Below, in pieces: positions 31,150 to 41,715 of a stretch of DNA of 64,000 nucleotides. Origin of the DNA: Yponomeuta sedellus (taxonomy: Eukaryota > Arthropoda > Insecta > Lepidoptera > Yponomeutidae); NCBI GenBank assembly GCA_934045075.1, contig OW203734.1, forward strand, positions 8,033,516-8,097,515, in the 5' to 3' direction. Position 1 is the first letter of the stretch. Each line of letters opens with the position of its first letter. The notes under the pieces are model-generated. The model searched no databases, was not told the origin of the DNA, and saw only the letters and a list, made by a program, of their open reading frames with translations. The position numbers were made by a program, and so were the translations under genes.

Positions 31150-32927
31150 TCATGATCTCTCATTCAAAAACCTTTCAATTAAGTTCATTCCATCCCTCAT
31201 GAACTGGAGCCATTGAGCCTGCAGCTGGAGTTCCCTATCCCTCTGCTGCAGCTCAATGTCTCTCTGACGTATCCTCTCTTTTTCTAACTCATACATACGA
31301 TCATCACGTTCTTTCTCACGCTCCCTGGCCTCCCTTTCACAATTTAAAAAAATCCTACTAGTCTCCTCCCCTCCCCTTCCTTCCTTCTTTTTTTTCTTAA
31401 GAGGTGGCTGCCATGTCTGCTCCGACTCTTCACGGACTGGTGGTGGTGGCTCCTCAATCTCCACAATAAATGGTACTGATGCCTGGCTGGATCCAGGCAT
31501 ATTCCATTCTCCTGAGTCTGCAATGTAAAAGAGTCATAGTGATAATCATCATCATCATCCGACATAGGCCTCTCCCAAGGAATGCCACATGGAGTGATAC
31601 CATGTGGCATACCTTGAGATTGTATGTATATGGAATATATCTATATATAAAAATCTTTTGCTCATCTATCTAGGCGAGTCGCTTGAGAATGGTCGACCCA
31701 TTCTCAAGCGACAGATTAAGCTCTTTAATTTTTTCTCGTTTGGATACGTCATCATCATAAATAAGATGTGTGTAGCAGGAGTGGTCATTAGTTAATGATA
31801 AAATAAACTAAAATCAAAAAATTAAATAAAAAATATATTTTTTACCGGGTATTGTCGGTGTAGAGGGGACAGATGGTTCGATGGGTGGATGGTCGGTCTG
31901 CTCAGTTTCTACCTGAACCTGTAAAGATATATTTAACTAAAATACATTTCACGCTGATAAAGACATTGTGTTTTATTGAATGTAGGTATACAATAAAACA
32001 CTTAAAGTTGATAAGCATAAGATATATCTCCTTACCTACATACTTGTTTCAATAAATAAATAAAAATACATTGATACATATACATACCATTAAAAGAACA
32101 AGATTCACAATCACTAGGACAAGTTTAACAAAAAATATGCAATTATTGAGTTGGCCGTATATGTGATCTAGTAAAATTTATATTGAATGGTTTACAGCAC
32201 TGATTGTGTATCTAGTTCTTCTAATAAAAACATACAACAGAGTCAGTACAAAATGTTAAGTAACCTGTGCAAAACCAACTTCCTCCACATTATCCAGACC
32301 AGTAGCTGCCTGGATACCCACTACCGCCACCACCCGCTGCTCTACATCCGTCAAGTAGGAGGTCAGCGGAGGGCCACCACCAGTCCCATTAATAGACCTA
32401 TTAATTTTGGCCACTTTTTTCTTGGCATTGTTCTTCATGTCACTCCAGACCTTATAAGTATAAAAAGTAGTGCAAAAAAATCATGCAAAGGATTAAAATA
32501 AATAAAGAGCAAGTAAAATATGGGCGAACAAAAACAGTGCTGATAATATTCTTGTATTGAAATTAAATGAATTGTATTTGCAAGAAACCAGAAATAAGTT
32601 TGAGTTTGATAATATGATATGCTATAAAGAGGTTTTAACTGCTCACTTTTCTCCATTTCTCCTCAGTCTTCTCCGCGCCTAGGGAATCACTATTGAGGAG
32701 GTTAGTGAGCTCCTGCCACTTCTTAAGGACTGACTGCCTGCCATGTGGGCCACCCAGAGGCTTAGATAAATCACCATGCCTTAAAAAGTTTGATTAGTTT
32801 GGGTTAGTTCAATAAAACATTCCACTATTGAGCACATCGTAATATTATAGGTAAGTACTTACTGTTCCATGAACTCTACAATCATGTCAAATTGAGACGA
32901 GCTCGTGAACACTTTCTTAGTATTCAT
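31150..32927 (-). CDS. Harbinger Myb/SANT-like DNA-binding partner protein, five exons
   Basis: This protein is expected to bind the element's ends and help bring the transposase to the nucleus and DNA, as described for other Harbinger elements. Minus-strand exons with consistent phases are 32863-32927, 32647-32779, 32265-32450, 31846-31918 and 31150-31517, giving 274 aa. The N-terminal 80 residues form a Myb/SANT-like (zeste/apontic-type) domain: FDMIVEFMEQHGDL, KKWQELTNLLNS, KTEEKWRKVWSDMKNNAKKK. A proline-rich linker (PPIEPSVPSTPTIPG) and a basic patch PPLKKKKK follow. A long charged coiled coil (EREAREREKERDD...ELQQRDRELQLQ) ends in FLNERS. A poly(A) signal AATAAA on the minus strand lies just past the stop, near 31093. 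Convergent with the transposase, with about 650 bp between stops. No disruptions are visible. Confidence 0.88.
31518..31845 (-). other. Intron 4 of the Myb-like gene with a nested LINE tail and hairpins
   Basis: Holds a reverse GAGAGGCCTATGTCGGATGATGATGA block (RTE-like LINE 3' end), an 11-bp hairpin (ATGCCACATGG/CCATGTGGCAT at 31581-31609) and a 15-bp hairpin (GTCGCTTGAGAATGG/CCATTCTCAAGCGAC, 31678-31712). Confidence 0.6.
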
Positions 32928-33375
32928 ATTTAAGAATAAGAATTCTTCAGTCGAAATCGAAAACTCGAAATCAAAACTAACTAAAACTTTTATTATCAAA
33001 AGCGCGAAATTTTGAGGTTATGAAATTCGTTCAAAAATTTAATCACCACGATATAAAATGTTGAAAATTTGCTTTAACAAGTAATATTTTTTTTTAATTT
33101 AACATTGAATATTTAATTGTATAAATAATATTGTAGAATAGTGGTTATATGTTTCTTAAAACCAAAGGAAATACAAAATTTAAGATATAATAAAATCAGG
33201 AAGACAGGTTTCTAAACGTAGTTGCGAATTACCTAGCGTTCTACGCATCGATCGATCGATAGAGTTCCACAGACATTCGTGCTACCAAAATTGATTCACT
33301 GTAGATTCGAATGCGGTATCGTATAGATGAAACGATACGCAACGTTTACGGAGCTGTGAAATATTCGGGATAGGG

Positions 33376-33425
33376 GTACCGCCGTACTCCAGCAGTGGGG
33401 ACAAGGTTCGATATCGACGACTCTA
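33376..33425 (-). repeat. Family B repeat, right part of the split copy
   Basis: TACTCCAGCAGTGGGGACAA then GGTTCGATATCGACGA continues the copy broken at 28571. Confidence 0.75.
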
Positions 33426-33481
33426 GTATGAAGCGCAGTGTTCACCAAAGTAAATCTGCAGTTATATTAATACAATGTGGG

Positions 33482-33668
33482 ATTTAAAAACCTATTTAGA
33501 GGCTAAAAATTTCACCCATGCCGGGATTCGAACCCGCAACCTCTGGCTATCCGTGCCAGAGGTTGCGGGTTCGAATCCCGGCATGGGTGAAATTTTTAGC
33601 CTCTAAATAGGTTTTTAAATTTGCCCTTAGCACGGGTTAGTGCATTAAAAATAAAAATAGTATAACAA
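33482..33668. repeat. Family A SINE perfect inverted repeat (A7)
   Basis: Two 63-nt arms (33482-33544 and 33558-33620) are exact reverse complements around a 13-nt centre. The right side continues into the ...GCACGGGTTAGTGCATTAAAA...ATAGTATAA module, which the left side lacks. Confidence 0.9.
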
Positions 33669-33819
33669 TGTGGGATGTCAAGTCGACTTCACTAAATCCC
33701 ATAACTGTTTTATGACGATTATAAAAGTTAATCATGTTACCAAGCAGTCCCCAAAATTATTTGAAGCACATATCAGGAGAGCACAAACGATATAAATGAA
33801 TTAAGATTATAAATAAAAA

Positions 33820-33995
33820 GATCCTTTAGTGGAGACCACCACCTAGCAAGCATAGAGTCCCACAGGCTCGCTGGCCCGATGATCTGAGGCAGGTTACTAG
33901 CAGTGGCCAGATAAGGATGGTCGAGGACAGAGGGAAGTAGCGTTTCCTTAGAGAGGCCTATGCCCAGCAGTGGACAAGTACAGACTGATAGATAG
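33820..33995 (+). pseudogene. RTE-type LINE 3' stub, decayed
   Basis: Degenerate coding remnants (GGAGACCACCACCTAGCAAG, GCTGGCCCGATGATCTGAGG, GAGAGGCCTATGCCCAGCAG) follow the usual RTE C-terminal order and end in GACTGATAGATAGATTGAC. Confidence 0.55.
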
Positions 33996-33999
33996 ATTG

Positions 34000-35490
34000 A
34001 CAAATAAAAAATAGAGATGTTTAAATTACCTATGTTACGAGAATGTTTGCTTGCTAACTACATTGTGTTTATATACACTGATGGTACAAGATGGCTCCGA
34101 ACTCCAAGTATAGTTTTGAAGACTATTACAATTTTACTTTTTATTTTCCAATTTTGGAATGTTTAGTACTGTTTGCTACAAATTGTTATCGCAGTAGGAA
34201 GTATTCCAATTTCAAGATATTATTTCTCGAGTCCTACTTAGATTGCAGTATCAAGAACAATTAAAATCAAATAAAAATTAAAAAATCAATCACGATAATA
34301 ATATGGTTTTTAAGGTCTACGTACCTACTATCCCATACCGTGTGTGAAGTACTGTCAATTTACTTCCTTAATTTTCCTAACGGACAGTCGCCCTACACGC
34401 TCCGTGGGAACAGACTGCGCTTGCGCACAGCACCTCCAGAGGGGGTGGAGTCGCTCAGCGTTTTGTTTTCCAAATCGTTTCCGGACGAATTAAAATACTT
34501 CCAAGGACAGCCCACTTAATTAACTTTGTCGTTTGGAAACGGGCAACTCATTTTCTCAGTCTTGACCCTCTGTCGTTTTAATAATTAATGCAGCAGTCAA
34601 ATGCCTCAACAGCGCTTTAAATTGCCCATACATGTTGAGGACGTTTATAGTCTATAAAAAAAATGTAGCGGTCTGTAGAACGCCAGACTCAAATTCAAGA
34701 TCGAGGAATAGCAATACTATTCGGCAACGGTAAAGGCATCGTGACTGACAAACAAGTGAGCGAAAAGATTTGAATGAAATTTGGCCCCATATCCAGCCAT
34801 CGCAACATAAGTTGACTAAACTAAACATTTGTCATTGATTGCTCTATGCGACAAAAGTATATCTAGAACAAGCTTAAAGAAAATGCATAAAAAAATTCCC
34901 TGAAAGGCCTTAAAAATATTTCAATACCATTGATTGAAGTCGCGGACACAGCTTGTATTTTGATAAATAAGTTTTATATTAATATCCACATGAATCAATC
35001 CGAAAAGGTCAATAAATTTTCATGCCCAGCCTTTTCAAAGACAACCTTGCGCGACCGATCGATTGTGAAAACGTTCATCATAACCTCCAACAAAAGGCTC
35101 TATACAAATGACCCTCCTTTGTACTACGCGACGACAATAAAAATCTCCCAAAGACGACTTTTATCAAGCAATTATCGCCTTTGTTAGCCAAAACGCAGCA
35201 GTTTTGATGCTACGAGTTTTGATGCAAGTGGGAGATCCAGATGAAAACAAAGAAATTAATTAAGATTGTTGGAAATTGCAAATACTGGCTGAATTAAATA
35301 CCCCCAAGAAAGTCTAACGGCAAAAGAGGTTTAGTTCAAAAAAAGAGGTTGTAGTTCAAAAAAATGCGGGGTTAAGTCGTGTAACTAGCCAGTATTTAAC
35401 AAGTGGTGCAGTGATCAAAAAGGAGTAGGAGTATTGACGGTACCTACTTTACTTACTTTAAGACATCCTTCACATTGGATTTTTTGTTTT
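34000..35490. other. Unlabelled non-coding DNA
   Basis: No supported gene. There is a slightly GC-rich patch at 34380-34470 (CGCTTGCGCACAGCACC) and a small tandem AAAGAGGTT..TAGTTCAAAAAAA duplication at 35325-35365. The 85-aa frame at 34930 has no motif. Confidence 0.4.
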
Positions 35491-35497
35491 CTAATGT

Positions 35498-35675
35498 AGC
35501 ATATAACTATCCCACTGCAGGGCACAGGCCTTCTCTCGGAGAGAGTATGGGCTTAATTACCACGCGTTCCCCGCGGATTGGCAACTTCAAGCGCTGAGGT
35601 ATTTGAACACCTCACGTGCTCTGTTCAGGTTTCCCCACGACGATTTCCTTGCTTTAGCGAGTGGTATTGCTAGTA
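35498..35675 (-). repeat. Family C SINE, body and tail
   Basis: ATCCCACTGCAGGGCACAGG ... CCACGCGTTCCCCGCGGATTGGCAACTTCAAGCGCTGAGG ... ACGACGATTTCCTTGC (pieces). It has the longest reverse body in the window; the tRNA head is absent. Confidence 0.7.
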
Positions 35676-35689
35676 TAACTACCAGGAAT

Positions 35690-36600
35690 ATAAACAAAAT
35701 AATTAATCGCAGGGCATTGAAACAATCTAATTGCAATGAGGTGCACAATACTTTTTTTTGTTAAACACCATAATAATTCCTCGATGACTAAAATGAAATG
35801 GAACGAATTCGAATCATATTTTCTTTCTTTTTTTCTTTTTAAAAAAGGAACGCAAAGGCACCGGCCAGCGGACAAAAAGCCTTTAATCGATTACGCGGGA
35901 ATCGATTAACAGTCGGGTCCTTGTCACCCGTAACAAATCGCCTTCGCCCGTAAACAATACTATTTCTTCATCAACAGCGTTTCGCGGCATTATGGACCTA
36001 TATTTCTTGGTACAGGCTGATGTTATCTTACAGAACATGTTATCTAGTCTGTACGTTTTATAATGAAAAGTAGTGATCTTGATCTTGATCTACAGGAAAA
36101 TTGCCTCGAAGGAGTGTTTTTCTAAATGATACCGTTTGTCGTTCAAATTTAGCCCGTAATCACAGTTCAGTCTTTTTTTAATCCTACAATTTATGCCAAT
36201 GCAAATGCATAAGTTTTGATTAAACTGGTTTTAATCCCGGATGCTTTATCGTCTAAATAATGTTCTTTAAGTATCATCTAAAGAGACCAAAAGCTCCAAA
36301 CTATGACGCTTGTCAGAGGGCTGTGTGAAAACAGTCCTGAGGAGTGTTTTGTTTTTATAAATAGCACCGTTATGATCTTGAGTTTCTGGTCTATTTTTTC
36401 TCCAAAGCGACACTTCAAGGAGCCTTCAAATTCACTCCGGTGATTAACTTGTAATATTCATATCAAAAAAATATAAAACCATTTTGACATAACTTAATTT
36501 TCGGTTTCTATAAGTGAAAGTGAAGGTAAAAATATTTTTTGGCTATGAAATCAACGCTTACGGGAAACACACAATAAATAAAAAAGATATGTGAAGTTGC
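35690..36600. other. Unlabelled non-coding DNA
   Basis: No gene or repeat recognised. Confidence 0.4.
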
Positions 36601-37145
36601 GAATGGCAAGAGACTGCGAGATAATTCTTATCTATGTCATTAGGTGAAAAAGAGTTTGTATAGGTAGGTACCTATCCAGCAGTTGGTGATTATGTAGAAG
36701 CGATGGATTATGAATTAAAGTTTGTTTAATAGGCCTGAAGAGGGGAATATGCTATTGCATTGACTAGTAGGTAGATATGTGCCAAGGACATATTTTATTA
36801 TTTATAAATATGACCGTCATAGTTTGGAGTTGTGGTTTCTATGGGAAGTTGTGGATGGCAAGAGGCTGCGACATAGGTAATTTGGTGGCATTTGGTGGAA
36901 AAGTGTTTGTATGTCTACCCAGTGGTGGCCAGCCACGGAGGAGCAAAGTGATTGTGGCGCCTAATTGCAATCCATGGTGCACCTGCTCCAATGCCCACTG
37001 TGCCCTAGCACCTGCACTCTGGAGGACCTAGCAGAGGCCAACGCTGTTGCAATTGCAGTAGCCAAATATTGGGCAGAAAAAAATATAACTGGTCGAATCG
37101 CTGACACGAAAAGAAGAAGTGGCCAGCAATGGGCTGATTCAGTGA
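36600..37145 (+). repeat. Decayed LINE-like region with an internal duplication
   Basis: GGCAAGAGACTGCGAGATAA...GAAAAAGAGTTTGTATAGG (36606) and GGCAAGAGGCTGCGACATAG...GGAAAAGTGTTTGTATG (36857) are diverged copies. Frame 36965-37090 reads LLQCPLCPSTCTLEDLAEAN..AVAKYWAE, which resembles the C-terminal end of some LINE proteins. I would not call it more firmly. Confidence 0.3.
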
Positions 37146-37326
37146 ACTAAAACTTTCGTAAGCACAACACATTGCAGACTTTTAGTCCGGATCTACTTAC
37201 GGGTGTTGTTATATCGGAAGAGTCCGACCAGGTTTCGCTCCGATTCGCAGAGCTTAATCATGGTGAGCAGAGATAGAGCTCGCGTCGTCGGTTGCTCGTC
37301 TCACACCGTAGATCCGTAATAGTAGA

Positions 37327-37372
37327 CTAGTAGGTAGGTATGTGCTAGTCTAGTAGGTAGGTATGTGCTAAG
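37327..37372. repeat. Short tandem duplication
   Basis: CTAGTAGGTAGGTATGTGCTA occurs twice in tandem. Confidence 0.85.
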
Positions 37373-37377
37373 GACAT

Positions 37378-37500
37378 CCTGTAGCACCGTTTGGTCGCAT
37401 CGCGCCGCCGAGCAGCGGGGGAGGGCGTCTAAATAGCAGCCCGCCAGCGGGGCGCGGGCGCCGCCCTTTGTGCCCGACCAGACACGAAGATTAACTTCGT
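37378..37500. promoter_or_regulatory. CpG-rich block with a weak TATA-like motif
   Basis: A sharp GC/CpG island in AT-rich surroundings (GCATCGCGCCGCCGAGCAGC..., GGGGCGCGGGCGCCGCCC) holds CTAAATAG and is followed by an ACACGAAG/CTTCGTGT hairpin at 37482-37503. A regulatory role is only a guess. Confidence 0.25.
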
Positions 37501-37833
37501 GTTAATTCGGTTTTTTTCGGCCTCTTGACTTTTAATCTGCCCGATTCTTGAGCCGCTTGTGGGAAGGTCCGATGACGCTGCTCGGATAGATCGTTTCTAG
37601 TGTCAAGTAATGTGTGGGTGTACTTGAAAGTTTGTCAACCTTTAAGTTTTAAATGCTGCTCAAATTGCTGATAAACTGGATACCTAACACTTTTAGGCGA
37701 CACTGGAAAGGTGTGCCCATGAAATTAAATAAATAAATGTTAGTGTAAATAAGTGTTAATATAGTTTAAGTTACTCACATAGTCCTAAGTTATTCCGTTT
37801 ATAAGTAATATGGACACATTGTATCTCTATAGG

Positions 37834-38015
37834 TAATATAAATGAATTGCTGAATGTGTTGGTAAGCGCAAATCTCGAGAGCAGCTGAACCGATTTCGCT
37901 AATTCTTTTTTGGAAATGTTCTTAAAAGTACGAGGATGATTATTACGGAGAGAAAAATTAAAAAAAATAAAGAACCGACTGTTAGGCGGTATGAAGTTCG
38001 CTGGGTCAGCTATAT
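37834..38015 (+). mobile_element. Mini-Helitron-like element, diverged end
   Basis: Starts near TCTCTATAGG, shares GCTGAATGTGTTGGTAAGCG and CTGTTAGGCGGTATGAAGTTCGC, and ends GGGTCAGCTAT where the better copies read CTAG. Confidence 0.6.
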
Positions 38016-38103
38016 AGTGTGAAATAAAAATACATTATTATAAATAATAAATAAATATTTATGGACATATTATTATTATTAAGCCACAGATATTATTATT
38101 ATT

Positions 38104-38305
38104 AGGCCCCGGGTTCGATCCCCGGCTGGGGACAAAAAATACCCCAGGTCTTGGATGTTTACATGTTTGTGATGTCGTTATTTCTGGTTCCCACGGGGTA
38201 TCCTAGTGTGGGGCCAGAAGCATATATTGCTTCTGGCACACATGTACATACATGTACATACATTGCTTCTGGCACATGTCTGTATGTAAATGTTATGTTA
38301 TTGTC
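38104..38305 (+). repeat. Family F tRNA-SINE
   Basis: B-box-like GGGTTCGATCCCCGG starts a body with CAGGTCTTGGATGTTTACAT and GGGGCCAGAAGCA, shared with 55496-55675. Confidence 0.65.
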
Positions 38306-38313
38306 ACATTGTA

Positions 38314-38502
38314 TCTATAATATAAAAATGAAACGCTGAATGTGTTGGTAAGCGCAAATCTCGAGATCAGCTGAACCGATTTCACTAATTCTTTTTTTTA
38401 GAATACTCCTTGAAGTCGAGGATGGTTCTTACGGAGAGAAAAATAAAAACAAAAATTGAAAAATCGACTGTTAGGCGATACGAAGTTCGCTGGGTCAGCT
38501 AG
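38314..38502 (+). mobile_element. Mini-Helitron-like element, 189 bp
   Basis: Begins TCTATAATATAAAAATG after an A and ends GGGTCAGCTAG before a T, fitting Helitron rules (5' TC, 3' CTAG, insertion between A and T). A potential hairpin (GGCGATACGAAGTTCGC) lies about 10 nt before the 3' end. Relatives are at 37834 and 61962. Confidence 0.7.
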
Positions 38503-38506
38503 TTTT

Positions 38507-38600
38507 TAATAAAATAAAAGATTATATTTCATACCTGCTGCTATCAGTCATTTTGACTAAAACACCAATCACACCGCGTGACGTCACGACACATTGCTTA
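38507..38600 (-). repeat. Family K repeat with TGACGTCA core
   Basis: Reverse counterpart of 2990-3085; it abuts the mini-Helitron at 38502. Confidence 0.55.
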
Positions 38601-38849
38601 TTAATAACTGAAATAATATGTCTCTTTGTAAATAATAAACGTATCCCCACATTAAGGAAGAGGATTTAAAAATCTTATTCATGCCTATTGCAATTAGACC
38701 CGTTAAATTGATAAGTGTTATACTAATTGCATTTCGATCAGTAAACCAAGCTTACATAATTATACTTTATCGTAGAAATAGAAGCAATAATTCAGTTTTT
38801 TTCATAAACGACGTTTGAGACACCCTTGTAATATGAATCTACGTCAAGA

Positions 38850-39160
38850 TTAAACTCAAACTTTTTGCAAATAGATACTGGCACGAAGCAGCCGACCACG
38901 CCGCCGTCATCGGATGCCAGGAAAAAAAATAGTCACCAAAGCGTACTTTCCGGGCCCGGTCACCCAACACCGGGTGAAAGTCGCGGTTAAAGCTTTTAAA
39001 TCGCGCGTCAGAGTGACAAGTTGACAACTGGCGTCCGTGGCCGTCCGAGACGGTTAATTTAGTCCGTGACCCGCGGGTGGCGGTTAAACGCCTGTCTGCT
39101 TTGACGGTGGCACTGGCCGCTTTATTGAAATCGAGGATTAGAGCATTCGATTTTTGGATC
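38850..39160. other. GC-rich unique stretch
   Basis: CpG-rich compared with its surroundings, without an ORF or repeat match in the window. A conserved non-coding or regulatory function would be speculation. Confidence 0.3.
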
Positions 39161-39251
39161 GGTGGCAGTCGACTTTTGTTTTTGTTCTTCTCTTCAGGAA
39201 AATATGAAATTAGGAACGCTTCCTAAGCTTATACTCTATCTATATTCGTAT

Positions 39252-39832
39252 AAGCTTTTAAAAACCGGCCAAGTGCGAGTCAGACTCGCGCACCGAGGGT
39301 TCCGTACAAACCTGCAAGGTTTACAAAGTTCGTTCATTACGACATGTTACAGCTTAAAGGTATTATGGACCTGAGTATTTGGTATGAATTTCAATTTAAT
39401 ACCTCTACGCGTTTATGAGGAAATGGGTAGTAAGTTTAAAATTATTAAAAAAAAATATATTATGTGATGTAACTAAAAATTTATGGTTTTCGTAATTTTT
39501 CCTTTATCTATGCTATAAGACGTTTCTTCGTACCAAATTTCAAGATTCTGAGTTCACGGGAAGCACCCTGTAGGTTTTGATTCCCTTGCAAGTGTCGAAA
39601 ATTTGCGGCATAAACAGCTGTATCTCTTGATTGCGTTGGCTTAGAAGTTTGATTTTTTCACAGCTTCAAGGGACAGTAGACCTGAGTAATTGATATAAAT
39701 TTCAGCTTCATACCTCCACGCGTTCCTGAGAAAAAGGGTCTTGACAGACGGACGGACGGACAGACGGACAACAAAGTGATCCTATAAGGGTTCCGTTTTT
39801 TCCTTTTGAGGTACGGAACCCTAAAAATAGTC
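39252..39832 (+). repeat. Family O interspersed repeat with GACG-rich internal tract
   Basis: Starts AAAAACCGGCCAAGTGCGAG, contains GACGGACGGACGGACAGACGG at 39748, and ends GAGGTACGGAACCCTAAAAA. The start and end share GGTTCCGT/ACGGAACC inverted motifs. This is a repeat I recognise as common in moth and butterfly DNA, but I cannot name its class. Confidence 0.7.
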
Positions 39833-40519
39833 TACCTACATGATAAACTTTAAGGCTGACTTGCAAAACTTTCCTTGAGTTTGGTCTATCAGTCTGCTGA
39901 AATTTGTTGCCTGTAATTTGTCCCCAATACAGTTTTCATATAAGATTAATTTATTTGGTTGTGAGTGCTATACCTATACAACTGTTGCCCACAAGGTAGG
40001 AGGTAGGTAGGTAGGAGTGTTGAGAGAAGTTGCTGGTAGCATTTCAGCAAGATTTATGGGGTATCAACGTTTATTTGAGACGATCAGCAAAATGTATCAG
40101 CTGTTTCATATGTTCACTAAAGCAAACATCAAAACGTAGTATAATAAAATAACAGATGATGTTTTTATACGATATTTATAACAGTTGTTTGTATTTACCT
40201 CGTTCAGTTTGACCGAAACTTTTTAAAACACCCACCCTCGGTTTCTCGTACACAAGCTGTTAATATACTGTTAAAAGATGTGATAACGTCGCTTAGGAAA
40301 CAATACCTCAAGATCAATTTATTCCTACTTTAGTGGAGAGACAAAATACTTTTTTTAATTTTGTAAACAGTTTGCTGCGGTGCTACGATTTTTTGAGTAA
40401 CTAATGAAATCGAATTGCTTTAATCTCATAGGTTGACCGATAGGCGCTTAAAATCTGCACCCAATGGCATTCAAATGTCAAATTTCTACGTGATCGGTGT
40501 TGTTTGCTACGCAACAATG

Positions 40520-40660
40520 TGGATTAAGGTTCCGTAGTAGGTACAAAAGGAAAAAAAAACGGAACTTTTATAGGATCACATTGATATGCATGCTTCTTTT
40601 CGTCTATGAGGACTCTTTATCTCGGGAACGTGCGGGTGTTAAGTTGCAATTAAAAACAAA
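40520..40660 (-). repeat. Family O repeat fragment
   Basis: GGTTCCGTAGTAGGTACAAA...GGAACTTTTATAGGATCACA, the reverse of the family O 3' end. Confidence 0.5.
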
Positions 40661-40955
40661 TACCAATCCGGACTTGGCCCCCGTGGAGGAGGATGGCCTA
40701 TACCCTCTGGTAGTTAGCCAGTGTCGGCTAGGTCTACCTCACGATGGGCTGGTTGATGGGCGGAATGGGAGGTGCTGTGAATGGACTTACTTGGTGATGG
40801 TGGATGATGGCTCGCTTTAGTTGTTGGGCAGATGATGAGCGGTGATGGATGAGCTGATGCGTGCAGCGCACGGAGAACACTCCTGCACTGTTCACTTATA
40901 GTCTAATATTGTCACCCTCCTTAGGGAAGAGACCTCTGCCCCTCAGTGGTGATAT
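40661..40955 (+). repeat. LINE-like 3' end with a B-like fragment
   Basis: AATCCGGACTTGGCCCCCGT recalls family B. The block ends CTTAGGGAAGAGACCTCTGCCCCTCAGTGG, the usual phrase of an RTE-like LINE 3' end. Confidence 0.4.
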
Positions 40956-41340
40956 AATAAGTTGATCATGTATGTACTTAAGTGTACCTTACAGTTGTAA
41001 AAAGATCAAAATTCTAAGTTAACGTAAAGAAGAAATACGGTATTTTGTGCCGCAAAAAATGTATAGCGTACTTTCTCTTCACGTTTAACTGTGAAGTTTG
41101 ACGAGTTGAGTATCTTCTTATAACACTAGTACAGGAAAAACTCTGAAAATTGTCTATTTTAAAATTAAGTCGTAAAAAAATGTCTTTGGAGATCAGGAAA
41201 GGCTCGGAAAAAAACTGCGAGAGTCGATTCCCGAACTGTTTAGGCTAGCTGGAAGAAATTTCTGTTGAAATAAGTCCGCCTTTTTACGTAATTGTATGTT
41301 ATTTGAGTCGTTATTATGGTTTTATTGTGCAATAAAGTGT

Positions 41341-41615
41341 ACGGTTAGCCAGAGGTCGCGCGTTCGAGTCCCGGCATGGGTTGACTTTTTAGCCTCTGAA
41401 TAGGTTTAAAAACCTATTAAGAGGCTAAAAATTTCACCTATGCCGGGATTCGAACCCGCAACTTCTGGCTATCCGTGCCAGCGCTCTTCCAATTGAGCCG
41501 ATGGGTGACTCACCGGCATCAATGAAATTTCGAACCTCTTTACACTATTCTCTAAATAGGTTTTTAAAATTGTTCTCAGCGCGGGTTAGTGCAACAAAAA
41601 GAATATAATCAATAA
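41341..41615. repeat. Family A SINE mosaic, tail to tail (A8)
   Basis: A forward half (41341-41404, with B box GCGTTCGAGTCCC) meets a reverse copy (41405-41555) at its TTT/AAA end. This is followed by a forward tail (41556-41615: AAATAGGTTTTTAAAATTGT ... AGAATATAATC). Confidence 0.8.
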
Positions 41616-41661
41616 AAAGTAACAAAAAACTATTTCATTTTATAATATGGAAGTACCTACA

Positions 41662-41715
41662 AATTGATACGGAACCCTGTTTCTATTTGAGCGAGTCCAA
41701 CTTGCACTTGCCTGA
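41662..41715 (-). repeat. Family O 5' end fragment
   Basis: Reverse of the family O start (GTCCAACTTGCACTTGCC region next to ACGGAACCC). Confidence 0.35.

Larger units (their letters stand above)
28572..33375. mobile_element. PIF/Harbinger transposon, two-gene, about 4.8 kb
   Basis: It interrupts a family B repeat. CCGTACT is present on both sides (28569-28575 and 33373-33379), so the target duplication is 3-7 bp but cannot be delimited exactly. The ends are long, imperfect inverted repeats: left CGTAGCGTTGTTCGATACGA against right (reversed) CGTAAACGTTGCGTATCGTT. A CACGAAT-type motif is repeated inside each end. The transposase (+) and Myb-like protein (-) are convergent, the arrangement known for this superfamily. 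Both genes are open, so the element could be autonomous. Confidence 0.9.

Noticed and set aside
31344..31610. 88-aa minus frame overlapping the last Myb-like exon
   Set aside because: It reads through the intron and LINE tail out of frame; the spliced frame with the coiled coil explains the locus better.
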